Shown: positions 17,988 through 26,551 of the stretch, piece by piece
Position numbering within the stretch: position 1 is the stretch's first letter
Layout of the letters: every line of letters starts with the position of its first letter
Assembly (NCBI GenBank): GCA_027486005.1
Contig: JAIXPZ010000002.1
Coordinates: forward strand, 1-57,280
DNA from: Legionellales bacterium
Lineage (GTDB): Bacteria > Pseudomonadota > Gammaproteobacteria > JAGOUN01
Reading direction: 5' to 3'
Length of the DNA: 57,280 nt
Position numbers and translations under genes: made by a program
The notes under the pieces: generated by a model
The model's database searches: none
Told to the model about the DNA's origin: nothing
What the model saw: the letters and a program-made list of their open reading frames with translations, nothing else

Positions 17988-18593
17988 TCACCGCTCTCCT
18001 TTAAAAAAACTCGCCGTTGCTTCACCTGCTTCGTTAATATCAGCACGACGCAATACCTTATAAAGGGTCAACCATAAAATTTTTATATCCAAAAAAAATG
18101 AAATATGATCAACATACCATACATCTAACTTAAATTTTTCCTTCCAAGATATCGCATTACGGCCATTGACTTGTGCCCATCCAGTAATACCTGGCAATAC
18201 TTCATGTCGACGCGCTTGCTCTACAGAATATAAAGGCAAATACTGCACTAACAAAGGGCGAGGCCCAACCAAACTCATGTCACCCTTCAAAACAGTAAAC
18301 AAACTAGGAAGCTCATCTAAACTTGTTTTTCGCAGAAACTTTCCAAATGCCGTTAAACGATCAGCATCTGGCAACAAATTTCCTTGGGGATCTTTTTCAT
18401 CTGTCATCGTTCGAAATTTATAAAGGAAAAAAATTTTTCCTTTATATCCTGGTCTTTCTTGAGAAAAAAGTACGGGGCGCCCTAGCATAAACAATACCAA
18501 CAAATATAGAACTACAATTATAGGGGAAAATACAACAATAAAAAAAAGTGACGCGATAAAATCAAAAACACGCTTTTCTATTTTTTTATACAT
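17988..18593 (-). CDS. pglC: Small phosphoglycosyl transferase (PglC-like)
   Basis: A 201-aa monotopic phosphoglycosyl transferase that would move phospho-diacetylbacillosamine (or a similar sugar) to undecaprenyl phosphate, the first membrane step of glycan assembly. It has one N-terminal re-entrant hydrophobic segment (about residues 12-35), then RPVLFSQERPG, the KFRTM motif near 80, TSLDELPSLFTVLKGDMSLVGPRP with the catalytic Asp-Glu dyad, and PGITGWAQVNGR. It lacks the long N-terminal membrane domain of WbaP/WcaJ. It is last in the locus, directly after pglF. Confidence 0.88.
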   Translation of the reverse strand: MYKKIEKRVFDFIASLFFIVVFSPIIVVLYLLVLFMLGRPVLFSQERPGYKGKIFFLYKFRTMTDEKDPQGNLLPDADRLTAFGKFLRKTSLDELPSLFTVLKGDMSLVGPRPLLVQYLPLYSVEQARRHEVLPGITGWAQVNGRNAISWKEKFKLDVWYVDHISFFLDIKILWLTLYKVLRRADINEAGEATASFFKGER

Positions 18594-18615
18594 AATACGC
18601 CCACGCTAAAAGGTT

Positions 18616-20529
18616 TTATATTGAACACTCTACTGCAGTTTCAGCTTTCGAATCAACACGAGTTGATTGATATTCAGGAACAAGCTCAGCTAATATTTTT
18701 CTCAAGCTCACCTCATCATTTTCTTTCAAGTTTTTCACTAAATTTAAAATAACTTTTTGGAAACTCTGCCAAGATACGCCGCGACTCTTAGAGCGAAATA
18801 TTTTGTGCATGTCGGTTTTCTCTAGCTGCTCACCTTCATGAAACAACTCCTCATACAATTTTTCACCAGGACGCAACCCACTAAAAACAATATCGATATC
18901 TTTATATGGGATCTTTCCAGATAACGCAATCAATCGCTCGGCAAGATATGTGATTTTTACAGGCTCACCCATATCCAAAACAAAAATTTCTCCGCCTCGC
19001 CCCATAGCACTTGCTTGCAAAACCAACTGACACGCCTCTGGAATTAACATAAAATAGCGCGTCATATCTGGATGTGTTACAGTGATTGGCCCACCTTTTT
19101 TTAATTGTTTTTTAAAACGCGGAATAACACTCCCTGCTGAGCCTAAAACATTCCCAAATCGAACGGTAATAAATTGCGTTGTTACTTGTGCATTTAAATT
19201 TTGACAAAAAATTTCAGCAGCCCTCTTAGTTGCCCCCATGATATTCGTGGGGTTGACTGCTTTATCTGTTGAGATCATCACAAATTTTTTAACTTGATAT
19301 TTTGTAGATAATTCAGCCAATAATTTTGTACCATAAAAATTGTTTTTCATGGCTTCACAAATTTTATTTTCTAACATTGGCACATGTTTATATGCAGCAG
19401 CATGATAAACAATGTCTGGCTTATACTTGAAAAATAAGGTTTCAATCGCTGAAACATCGGTGACACTCATCAAGTAAAGGGCAATATCCATCTGGGGAAA
19501 ATTCTGGCACAATTCGTCTTCAATTTGATAAAGATTGTTTTCAGAATGATCAACAATCAGAAGTTTTTTTGGATTAAACTTTATAACTTGTCGGCATAAT
19601 TCAGAACCAATAGAACCGCCACCGCCGGTGATTAATACTGTTTTTCTAGTTAAATTCATACGAACGATTGAGCAATCAAAATCAATCGGTTCTCGACCAA
19701 GAAGCTCTTCTAAAGATACATCGCGCAATGCTGTTATTGATATTTTCTCAGAAGTGATATCATCCAAAGATGGCAAAGTGCGAACAGGCAACCCGGTTTC
19801 CATGACTATCGTTAATATTTTTTTCATTCTAGCAGCTTTTAATGAAGGCAAGGCGATGACAATCATATCTGCCTTGAACTTCACTGCAGCAATTCCGATT
19901 TGATTAATGGCACCGAAAACGCGAACATTATGAATATCACGATCATGCAATGATCGATCATCATCTAAAATAGCAACCGGATGATAAATTTTATTTTTAG
20001 TCTTTTTAAGCTCACGAATAAAAATTTCAGCAGCTTCACCACCACCCACAATAAGTACATTTTTGTTTAGATGAGAAGTAGAATTATGCTCGTGATAACT
20101 TCGTACTAATATTCGAAAAAATGCCAAAAATCCGATAATCAATAAAGGATAAATAGCAAAAACAGATGCTGGAATTTTTTCATAAGCTGAAGAAAAATAA
20201 AAAATTCCTAATAAAATAATATCCGCAACCAACGCCGCTTTTAAAATTTTAATAAGCACCACTAAAGAAGAATAACGTAAAACAGAACGATAAACTTGAA
20301 ATGCCGCATAAGTTGCTAATTGCACTGCTAATGTCAAACATAACGCACTGATGCTGAGCTCAGTAAAATTCAGCGCTTCGAAATTAAAATTATTAGCGAT
20401 GATTAACGTTAAAATTGACGAGACAACAATTGCAGTAATATCATAAATCAAAATAAAAAATTTCTTCATTAATGAAATTCGTTTTTTCATTTTAATGATA
20501 GTATAATGAATCTTTCTCTTGACATTCAT
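18616..20529 (-). CDS. pglF: UDP-GlcNAc C4,C6-dehydratase, membrane-anchored (PglF/WbpM/CapD family)
   Basis: A 637-aa protein with about four N-terminal transmembrane segments (residues 20-130). A CoA-binding-like Rossmann domain follows (VLIVGGGEAAEIF near 158), then the SDR catalytic domain: LITGGGGSIGSELCRQ near 298, the active-site region MISTDKAVNPTNIMGATKR near 430, and RFGNVLGSAGSVIPRFKKQ. It makes the 4-keto-6-deoxy intermediate that PglE aminates. Its start overlaps the aminotransferase stop (ATGA), so the two are coupled. Confidence 0.9.
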   Translation of the reverse strand: MNVKRKIHYTIIKMKKRISLMKKFFILIYDITAIVVSSILTLIIANNFNFEALNFTELSISALCLTLAVQLATYAAFQVYRSVLRYSSLVVLIKILKAALVADIILLGIFYFSSAYEKIPASVFAIYPLLIIGFLAFFRILVRSYHEHNSTSHLNKNVLIVGGGEAAEIFIRELKKTKNKIYHPVAILDDDRSLHDRDIHNVRVFGAINQIGIAAVKFKADMIVIALPSLKAARMKKILTIVMETGLPVRTLPSLDDITSEKISITALRDVSLEELLGREPIDFDCSIVRMNLTRKTVLITGGGGSIGSELCRQVIKFNPKKLLIVDHSENNLYQIEDELCQNFPQMDIALYLMSVTDVSAIETLFFKYKPDIVYHAAAYKHVPMLENKICEAMKNNFYGTKLLAELSTKYQVKKFVMISTDKAVNPTNIMGATKRAAEIFCQNLNAQVTTQFITVRFGNVLGSAGSVIPRFKKQLKKGGPITVTHPDMTRYFMLIPEACQLVLQASAMGRGGEIFVLDMGEPVKITYLAERLIALSGKIPYKDIDIVFSGLRPGEKLYEELFHEGEQLEKTDMHKIFRSKSRGVSWQSFQKVILNLVKNLKENDEVSLRKILAELVPEYQSTRVDSKAETAVECSI

Positions 20530-21716
20530 AGCGTGACGCTCATTTGATTAAAAAAAGTAGCGCGCAGTTTTTTAATGATTGCCTTCATATTGCTTTCAGT
20601 AATAGTCGGATGAACTAAAAACATCAAACTGGTCTCGCCTAATTTTTTTGCATTTGGCAACCGCTGATTTAACTCAAATCCACTATTTTTAAAACATTTC
20701 TCTAGATAAATTTCGGAACAACTACCACTAAAACAAGAAACTCCAGCGTCGTTTATCGCTTGCATAAGCTTGTCACGCGTCCAACCTTTAGGTAGTTTAG
20801 AAGGATCAATAAAAATATAATATTTATAATATGCATGATAAACATCATCGTTCGGCATGTGCACTTCTATCCATGGAATATTTTTAAAGAATTGAGTGAG
20901 CATAGCAGCGTTTCGACGACGTATTTCTATCCAATTATCTAGCTTTTCTAATTGCTTTAAACCAATCGCTGATTGCATTTCAGTTAACCGCCAATTTGTA
21001 CCGAAGCTTTCATGTAGCCAACGAAATCCAGGCGAATGCTTTTTATGATAAACAGCATGATAAGATTTTCCGTGATCTTTAAAGGCCCAAGCTTTTTCCC
21101 ATAAAACGGTATCATTGGTAGTTAACATGCCCCCTTCTCCGCCCGTTGTCGTAACTTTATCTTGGCAGAAAGAAAATGCCGAAAAGTGACCCCAAGAACC
21201 AATCGGTTGATTTTTATAACGGGCACCTTGAGCTTGTGCACAATCTTCAATTACCCATAATTTGTGCTTTTCTGCCAATGCCATAATCTTATCCATTTCA
21301 CATGGCCAGCCAGCTAAATGTACAGCAATAATGGCTTTTGTTTTGGGCGTGATAACAGAGGCAATAGTTTCAGCGGTAATATTTTGTGAGGCGAGATCTA
21401 CATCTGCAAAAACAGGAACGCCACCACGCATTACAATGCAGCTGGCAGAGGCTAAAAAAGTTCTTGGCGTGACAATAACTTCATCACCTGGCTTTAAATT
21501 AATCGCATATAATGCTAGCTCTAAGGCAAGAGTTCCATTCGCCAATGCAATCGCATGCTTGCAGCCAGTATATTGAGCAAAAGCACGTTCAAATTCTCGA
21601 CCAACTTCTCCAGTCCAATAATTGACCTTGCCTGATTTTAAAACATTTACTACCGCTTGAATTTCATCTTTAGCGAAGTATGGCCAGGGAGAAGTAATTT
21701 TACTCAAGATAGTCAT
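20526..21716 (-). CDS. pglE: DegT/DnrJ/EryC1-type sugar aminotransferase (PglE-like)
   Basis: A 396-aa PLP-dependent aminotransferase. Seen are CKHAIALANGTLALELAL, GDEVIVTPRTFLASA, VIEDCAQAQGA near 155 and the Schiff-base Lys in FSFCQDKVTTTGGEGGM near 185. Lying between a pglD and a pglF homologue, it most likely aminates C4 of UDP-4-keto-6-deoxy-GlcNAc on the way to UDP-diacetylbacillosamine. The exact sugar cannot be proved from sequence, because DegT-family members differ by few residues. Confidence 0.85.
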   Translation of the reverse strand: MTILSKITSPWPYFAKDEIQAVVNVLKSGKVNYWTGEVGREFERAFAQYTGCKHAIALANGTLALELALYAINLKPGDEVIVTPRTFLASASCIVMRGGVPVFADVDLASQNITAETIASVITPKTKAIIAVHLAGWPCEMDKIMALAEKHKLWVIEDCAQAQGARYKNQPIGSWGHFSAFSFCQDKVTTTGGEGGMLTTNDTVLWEKAWAFKDHGKSYHAVYHKKHSPGFRWLHESFGTNWRLTEMQSAIGLKQLEKLDNWIEIRRRNAAMLTQFFKNIPWIEVHMPNDDVYHAYYKYYIFIDPSKLPKGWTRDKLMQAINDAGVSCFSGSCSEIYLEKCFKNSGFELNQRLPNAKKLGETSLMFLVHPTITESNMKAIIKKLRATFFNQMSVTL

Positions 21717-21771
21717 CCTTAACTTAACTAGTTATTTCAGAGTAGCAAATTTTTTTTTGAATAGATAGCAC

Positions 21772-22410
21772 TCAACACAATGTCTTGAAAATTTTTGCTG
21801 GATTTCCTGTAACAATAACATTATCTGGAATGTTTTTTGTGACCACTGACCCCGCACCAACAATAACATTATTGCCAATTTTCTTGCCAGGCAAAACTGT
21901 TGCACTCGCACCGATCAGCGTACATTCCCCAATAATAACACCACCACACATTGTAGCATGAGGTGCGATATGGCAATGATGGCCAATATAACAATCGTGC
22001 TCAACAATCGCCCCTGTATTAATGATGACATTTTTACCAATATAGGTATCAGGATTAATATTTACATTTCCAAGCACTACAGTGCCAGAACCAATATCAC
22101 AAAAATTTGTGACCGCAGCTGAAGGGTGTATAATAATTCCAGGGGGAAGGTGTCGCGACAATTTGTCATACCATTGCTGACGAACTTTATCGTTACCAAT
22201 AGCAACAACAAACTCAAAGGCGCTTATGTCCATATTTTCAAAATAACGTTTTATTTCGAAATTTAATAAACGTTGATTTTCTTTACCTGCATTACTATCA
22301 AGCAAATAAGCAACTTCGCGGCAAGACTTAATTGCGGCGTCGATAAGAACTTTGGCATGTCCACCAGCGCCGAAAAGAATGAGTTTTTTTTTAGATTTCT
22401 CAAGCATCAT
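21772..22410 (-). CDS. pglD: PglD/NeuD-family sugar O/N-acetyltransferase
   Basis: A 212-aa left-handed beta-helix acetyltransferase with an N-terminal Rossmann-like sugar-binding half (LILFGAGGHAKVLIDAA) and hexapeptide repeats from about residue 95. These include the catalytic-His segment GAIVEHDCYIGHHCHIAPH and the final VVTKNIPDNVIVTGNPAKIF. It would N-acetylate the 4-amino sugar to give UDP-N,N'-diacetylbacillosamine. Gene order D-E-F-C matches the pgl logic. Confidence 0.88.
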   Translation of the reverse strand: MMLEKSKKKLILFGAGGHAKVLIDAAIKSCREVAYLLDSNAGKENQRLLNFEIKRYFENMDISAFEFVVAIGNDKVRQQWYDKLSRHLPPGIIIHPSAAVTNFCDIGSGTVVLGNVNINPDTYIGKNVIINTGAIVEHDCYIGHHCHIAPHATMCGGVIIGECTLIGASATVLPGKKIGNNVIVGAGSVVTKNIPDNVIVTGNPAKIFKTLC

Positions 22411-22506
22411 GCTAAACCAAAAAAATTGAGTAAATAATAAGTTATTTTGCCTTAAAAATTACTGCATTGGCAATAATTAAATGACACGTAAAAATGTAAT
22501 CAGAAA

Positions 22507-23766
22507 TTATATAGCATCACAACGCGGCTTCATCATAACCTCTAGATATCTTTCAGCAAGCTTCGGATATAAATAACAATCGATGATAGAATTACGCCCT
22601 CTTTTTCCTATAGCAACCAATTCATCTTTAGGTAACTCTCTAGAAAATTTAATTGCCTGGATCAAAGAATCAAGCGACTCATTCTCAAAAAAAACACCAC
22701 CCCGCGACTCAGACACAGGAGTCTTTGGAAAAATTCCTGTCAAAACCGGAACTTCATTATACATATATTCATACATTTTATTAAAGCTAATTCCATACTT
22801 GTAGATATCCACATGATGTAACCCCATATACGCAACATCAAATTTCCGTTGAAACATACGCATTACACTCTTATTTTTTGGATCAACAAAAAATATATTT
22901 TTATACTTCGAGTACTGTTCAACAAGCACCGGCTTTAAATTGCCATCACCAATTAAAAACAATACAACATCAATCTTGATTAACCTTGCTACTGCTTCGC
23001 AAATGATTTTTAAGTGATTTGGTTGGCCATGCGCCCCCGTATATCCAATAACAAATTTTCCTTCATTTTTCAGCCTGAATAACTCTTGATAATCGATATC
23101 ATTTTTATAATCATCATTATAAAAATCAAGGGACTCGACATATCCATTGGAAATACAGAAAAATTTATTTTCCATCAGCCCTTTTGATATAAAATATTCT
23201 TTAGAATTTCCTAGAAGCGAAACCAAATAAGCTGATTTTTTGCATATGGTTTTCTCAATAATAGAAAGCCATATACAGAAGGGGTGAAATTTATTTACTC
23301 CAAGCAACTGTACTAATGATAAAGGCCATAAATCCCTAACTTCAGTAATTAATAATGCATTATTTGATTGCGCTATTTTCTTGCAAATATTAAAATGAAA
23401 CGGATGCTGGACGGAACATATAATAACATCAGGAACCCCTAATTCACCCAAAAGACAATTTTTATATTTTTTTATCTGCCGAGCGTAAAACCACATATTA
23501 AAAATTCTACGCCAGTTATTTTCATCATAATCTGGCGTAAATAACCAAACAAAATCAACGTCATCAATTTTTTCAATACAATAATTTTCATGAATTTCAG
23601 ACTTCTTCCCTCCAATATGCTCATAGGATGAAGTAATAACGGATACTCGATGGCCAAGCCTCGCCCACTCAACCGAAAGATAGTAAGATCTATTTGGTTT
23701 TTTCTTTCCACTCGATGGAGTGCAAGCGTAGGGATGAAAATACCAAATATTAAGTTTTTTTTTCAT
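22507..23766 (-). CDS. GT4 glycosyltransferase (WbuB-like)
   Basis: A 419-aa GT-B glycosyltransferase. The N-terminus (IWYFHPYACTPSSGKKKPNRSYYL and HRVSVITSSY) matches WbuB-type enzymes. The C-terminal donor domain has FVIGYTGAHGQPN near 235 and the E-x7-E-like region YMYNEVPVLTGI near 340. WbuB enzymes commonly follow a WecB/FnlC-type epimerase; the remnant of such a gene lies immediately upstream here. Acceptor and donor are unknown. Confidence 0.85.
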   Translation of the reverse strand: MKKKLNIWYFHPYACTPSSGKKKPNRSYYLSVEWARLGHRVSVITSSYEHIGGKKSEIHENYCIEKIDDVDFVWLFTPDYDENNWRRIFNMWFYARQIKKYKNCLLGELGVPDVIICSVQHPFHFNICKKIAQSNNALLITEVRDLWPLSLVQLLGVNKFHPFCIWLSIIEKTICKKSAYLVSLLGNSKEYFISKGLMENKFFCISNGYVESLDFYNDDYKNDIDYQELFRLKNEGKFVIGYTGAHGQPNHLKIICEAVARLIKIDVVLFLIGDGNLKPVLVEQYSKYKNIFFVDPKNKSVMRMFQRKFDVAYMGLHHVDIYKYGISFNKMYEYMYNEVPVLTGIFPKTPVSESRGGVFFENESLDSLIQAIKFSRELPKDELVAIGKRGRNSIIDCYLYPKLAERYLEVMMKPRCDAI

Positions 23767-23780
23767 TTAGCTAATTCCTT

Positions 23781-23993
23781 TCAAATAATTTCAAAAGCTT
23801 CAATTGACCTAAATATATCCATTTTATTGAGAATAGATTTAGATAGATTCTGGTCAGAATAAGAAACTATTTTTTTCAGAATCATGTCTAACAAGCAAAC
23901 TATCACAATACTCAACTAACTCACAACCCACAAGGATACCGGAGCTACTTTAATTAATTTTGGCGCTGCATCAACAATGGTTGAAATACTAAT
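23781..23993 (-). pseudogene. Remnant of a WecB/WbpI-type UDP-sugar 2-epimerase
   Basis: In one minus-strand frame, TIVDAAPKLIKVAPVS (ending at a TAG at 23916-23918) resembles the family N-terminus TVVGARPQFIKAAPVS at 9 of 14 core positions. The same frame beyond the stop gives YSDQNLSKSILNKMDI, like the following family motif YDDNLSKxFFxELDI, in the right order and spacing. There is no start codon, the GARP motif is lost and the rest of the gene is absent. I infer a 2-epimerase (about 360-380 aa) decayed or deleted between the two glycosyltransferase genes. Confidence 0.55.
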
Positions 23994-25117
23994 TATAATA
24001 AAATCTCCTTATAAAGATTAATTAATTTCACCGACTCCGCTTCCCAATTATATTTCTCCTCAACTGCCCGCCTTCCATTTTTTCCCATTTCTTCAGCAAC
24101 ACCACAATTAGAAAACAAATAATCTATTGCATCTGAAATTTCATTTGGAGACTCTGGATTAACACATATGCCACATCGATTTTCTTCTATAATTTCTTTC
24201 CATAAAGGAAAATTGGACGCAATCACAGGGATGCCAGCTGACATATACTCGAACATTTTTATTGGTAAAGATTCAACATGGTTCGGTGTACTAAGCAACG
24301 TAACGATACCTAGATATGACTCTGCCAGAAGCATTCTTACCTGCTCTCGATTCAACTCTCCAATAAAATTTACATATTCATAGCCATCACTTTTCTTAAT
24401 TATTTTCATAAATTCGAGATCTGGAGTTTTTCCAGCAATCACAACAAAATTTCCACCACACCCTCTATGAGCTAAAAAATATGCAGAATCAGTTAACTGC
24501 TTCAAACCTCTAGACAACGAAATTCCTCCAATGTAGCACGCCTGCTTCAACCTAGCTTCGAATATAGTGTTATTTGTATAGAGCTCAGATAAAATAGGGT
24601 AATTACATACAGAAACACCTTTTTTATTGTACTTAAGTATTTTTTTATTGATAGCTGGTGTAGCACAAACAGCAGCATCGATTTTTTTAAACACTCTACC
24701 TTCATAAAAAGTCGCGAAAAAAGAAAATATTTTTGCTACAATTGGGGGAAGATATGCTTTTGACAACAGCTGCTTAGGAAAATCTTCATGCGCATCAAAA
24801 ATTACTTTTTTACCAATTTTTTTTATCTTAACTGCTATAGGCATTAATTCCGGATCATGAAAATGATAAACTTCAGCGTTCAAAGCTATAGCTTTTTTGA
24901 ATATTAAATTCCCTGTAAAAAAAATTCGCTTTAATCTGCTTTTTGGCTTTCCAACGTCCAAAATTGTAATATTGTTTTTTCTCTCATCACCTTTGCCATC
25001 AGCGACAATTAAAAAAACATTATATCTTGATGAAAGAGAAACGCACTCTTTGATAAAAATTCTTACATCATAACGAGGATGAACAGAAGTTACATGACAG
25101 ATACACTTCATTTTCAC
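23993..25117 (-). CDS. GT4 glycosyltransferase
   Basis: A 374-aa GT-B enzyme. N-terminal features are ICHVTSVHPRYDVRIFIKEC and the acceptor-side AEVYHFHDPELMPIA near 95, followed by VIFDAHEDFPKQ. The C-terminal donor domain has CYIGGISLSRGLKQL near 205 and the conserved SLPIKMFEYMSAGIPVIASNFPLW near 300 (E-x7-E-like). This architecture is seen in O-antigen and capsule clusters. The donor sugar cannot be read from sequence. Confidence 0.87.
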   Translation of the reverse strand: MKMKCICHVTSVHPRYDVRIFIKECVSLSSRYNVFLIVADGKGDERKNNITILDVGKPKSRLKRIFFTGNLIFKKAIALNAEVYHFHDPELMPIAVKIKKIGKKVIFDAHEDFPKQLLSKAYLPPIVAKIFSFFATFYEGRVFKKIDAAVCATPAINKKILKYNKKGVSVCNYPILSELYTNNTIFEARLKQACYIGGISLSRGLKQLTDSAYFLAHRGCGGNFVVIAGKTPDLEFMKIIKKSDGYEYVNFIGELNREQVRMLLAESYLGIVTLLSTPNHVESLPIKMFEYMSAGIPVIASNFPLWKEIIEENRCGICVNPESPNEISDAIDYLFSNCGVAEEMGKNGRRAVEEKYNWEAESVKLINLYKEILL

Positions 25118-25217
25118 AACAAAAACTCCTTTTTATAATTTATAACTATTTCTACTACTCACAACTCTAAATAACAGCATCCATATCAAACTAGACAATT
25201 TAAATAGGAATTTTATC

Positions 25218-26462
25218 TCAAAAAAAGTGAGCCGGTTTTTGATTATCTAATCTACTCTGCCGCCAGATGGCATAGAGCATGCCAGCAGCCAATCCAGGAT
25301 CTGGCCAAAATATTGGCTCAGAAAAACACACAACAAATAAAACATAAAGCGTCATATAAAATGCAAGCTTTTTCATAGGACTTGCTGCCAGAATAACCGT
25401 TTTGACAGCTTGAAAGGCTATGCATAGAAGGAATAAAATGTACAATAAAAATCCGACAATTCCAAATTGCCTCCACGATGAAAGAAAATTATGAATATAA
25501 GCACCGCCGCTACCATCTCTAACCTGACCACCATAGTCCCCAAAAAATGGAGAATTAATAATTGCATTCATACCTTTTTGGAACATATCATAACGAGAAT
25601 TATAGGAAGATGAATTCTCAATCGAGAATAGTTGAAAAATTCTACTAGAACCCAATAAATTAGTATTTATTTGAATATATAATACTGAACAGACAGTTAA
25701 GATCATAAAATAAAATTTAATTTTTCTATTAGAAAAAAGTAATATGTCAGCATATAGAATTATTAGCCAGGCTATTAATTGCGTTCTTGCTCCTATTAAA
25801 AAAAGCATTATTGTTCCTAAAACACCTATCAAAACTTTACTAACAATCTTGTCATAATGAGAAAACAAAACAAATAACAAGATTAAAACGCTCCTAGCCA
25901 TACCTTGATAAGATGAAACCATTCCTTCATTAGTAGGCGAATACTTAACAATATAGCTAAACATCAAATGAGTGGAGATATTTTGAATTATAAGAAAAAA
26001 TTGAATTACTAATATAAAAAAACATACCTTATATTGCCAATTTTTTAACTCCTTGAAATTAGCGCCCAAAATGAATAAACCAGCATACTGAAACACACTT
26101 GTAGATGTATAATATAAAAGATTCTTAGCTACGCTTTCTGAGAAACCACTTATTGCAAAATTAAATAAACTGATAATTAACATCCAGGCAACTAACAGAA
26201 TAAAAATAACTAATAGAGGTGAAAAAAAAATAACTTTTCTTTTATAGAAAAAAGAAAAAACATAAGAAATAAAATAGAAAAACAGAACAAAGGAAAACCA
26301 CCCGCCAAAATTTATTCTGGCAAGACCAGTTCCATTAATAAAGTTATAAAAAAAGAAACCTGGATACAAGAGAATAAAAAACAAGAAGTCCTTATTTTTT
26401 ATGCAGCCTGAATGCATGGCCTTATAATTTTTTATCATTACAAAATTTCTCTTAGAATACAA
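25218..26462 (-). CDS. wzy: O-antigen/capsule polymerase (Wzy-like)
   Basis: A 414-aa very hydrophobic protein with about 10-12 membrane segments and a large periplasmic loop near residues 270-320, the layout of Wzy polymerases. The loop holds YNSRYDMFQKGMNAI and FFGDYGGQVRDGSGGAYIHNFLSSWRQFG-type sequence, as in the O-antigen ligase/polymerase family. Wzy proteins share little sequence, so the call rests on topology, this loop, and position in a Wzx/Wza/Wzc locus that otherwise lacks a polymerase. A ligase is the main alternative. Confidence 0.75.
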   Translation of the reverse strand: MYSKRNFVMIKNYKAMHSGCIKNKDFLFFILLYPGFFFYNFINGTGLARINFGGWFSFVLFFYFISYVFSFFYKRKVIFFSPLLVIFILLVAWMLIISLFNFAISGFSESVAKNLLYYTSTSVFQYAGLFILGANFKELKNWQYKVCFFILVIQFFLIIQNISTHLMFSYIVKYSPTNEGMVSSYQGMARSVLILLFVLFSHYDKIVSKVLIGVLGTIMLFLIGARTQLIAWLIILYADILLFSNRKIKFYFMILTVCSVLYIQINTNLLGSSRIFQLFSIENSSSYNSRYDMFQKGMNAIINSPFFGDYGGQVRDGSGGAYIHNFLSSWRQFGIVGFLLYILFLLCIAFQAVKTVILAASPMKKLAFYMTLYVLFVVCFSEPIFWPDPGLAAGMLYAIWRQSRLDNQKPAHFF

Positions 26463-26551
26463 AAGTAATTAATAATGCTTTTCAAATAAAAATTTATCGA
26501 AAAAATATGTAAAAATTAAAAATATAACACTTAATTGATCGAAAAAGTTCA

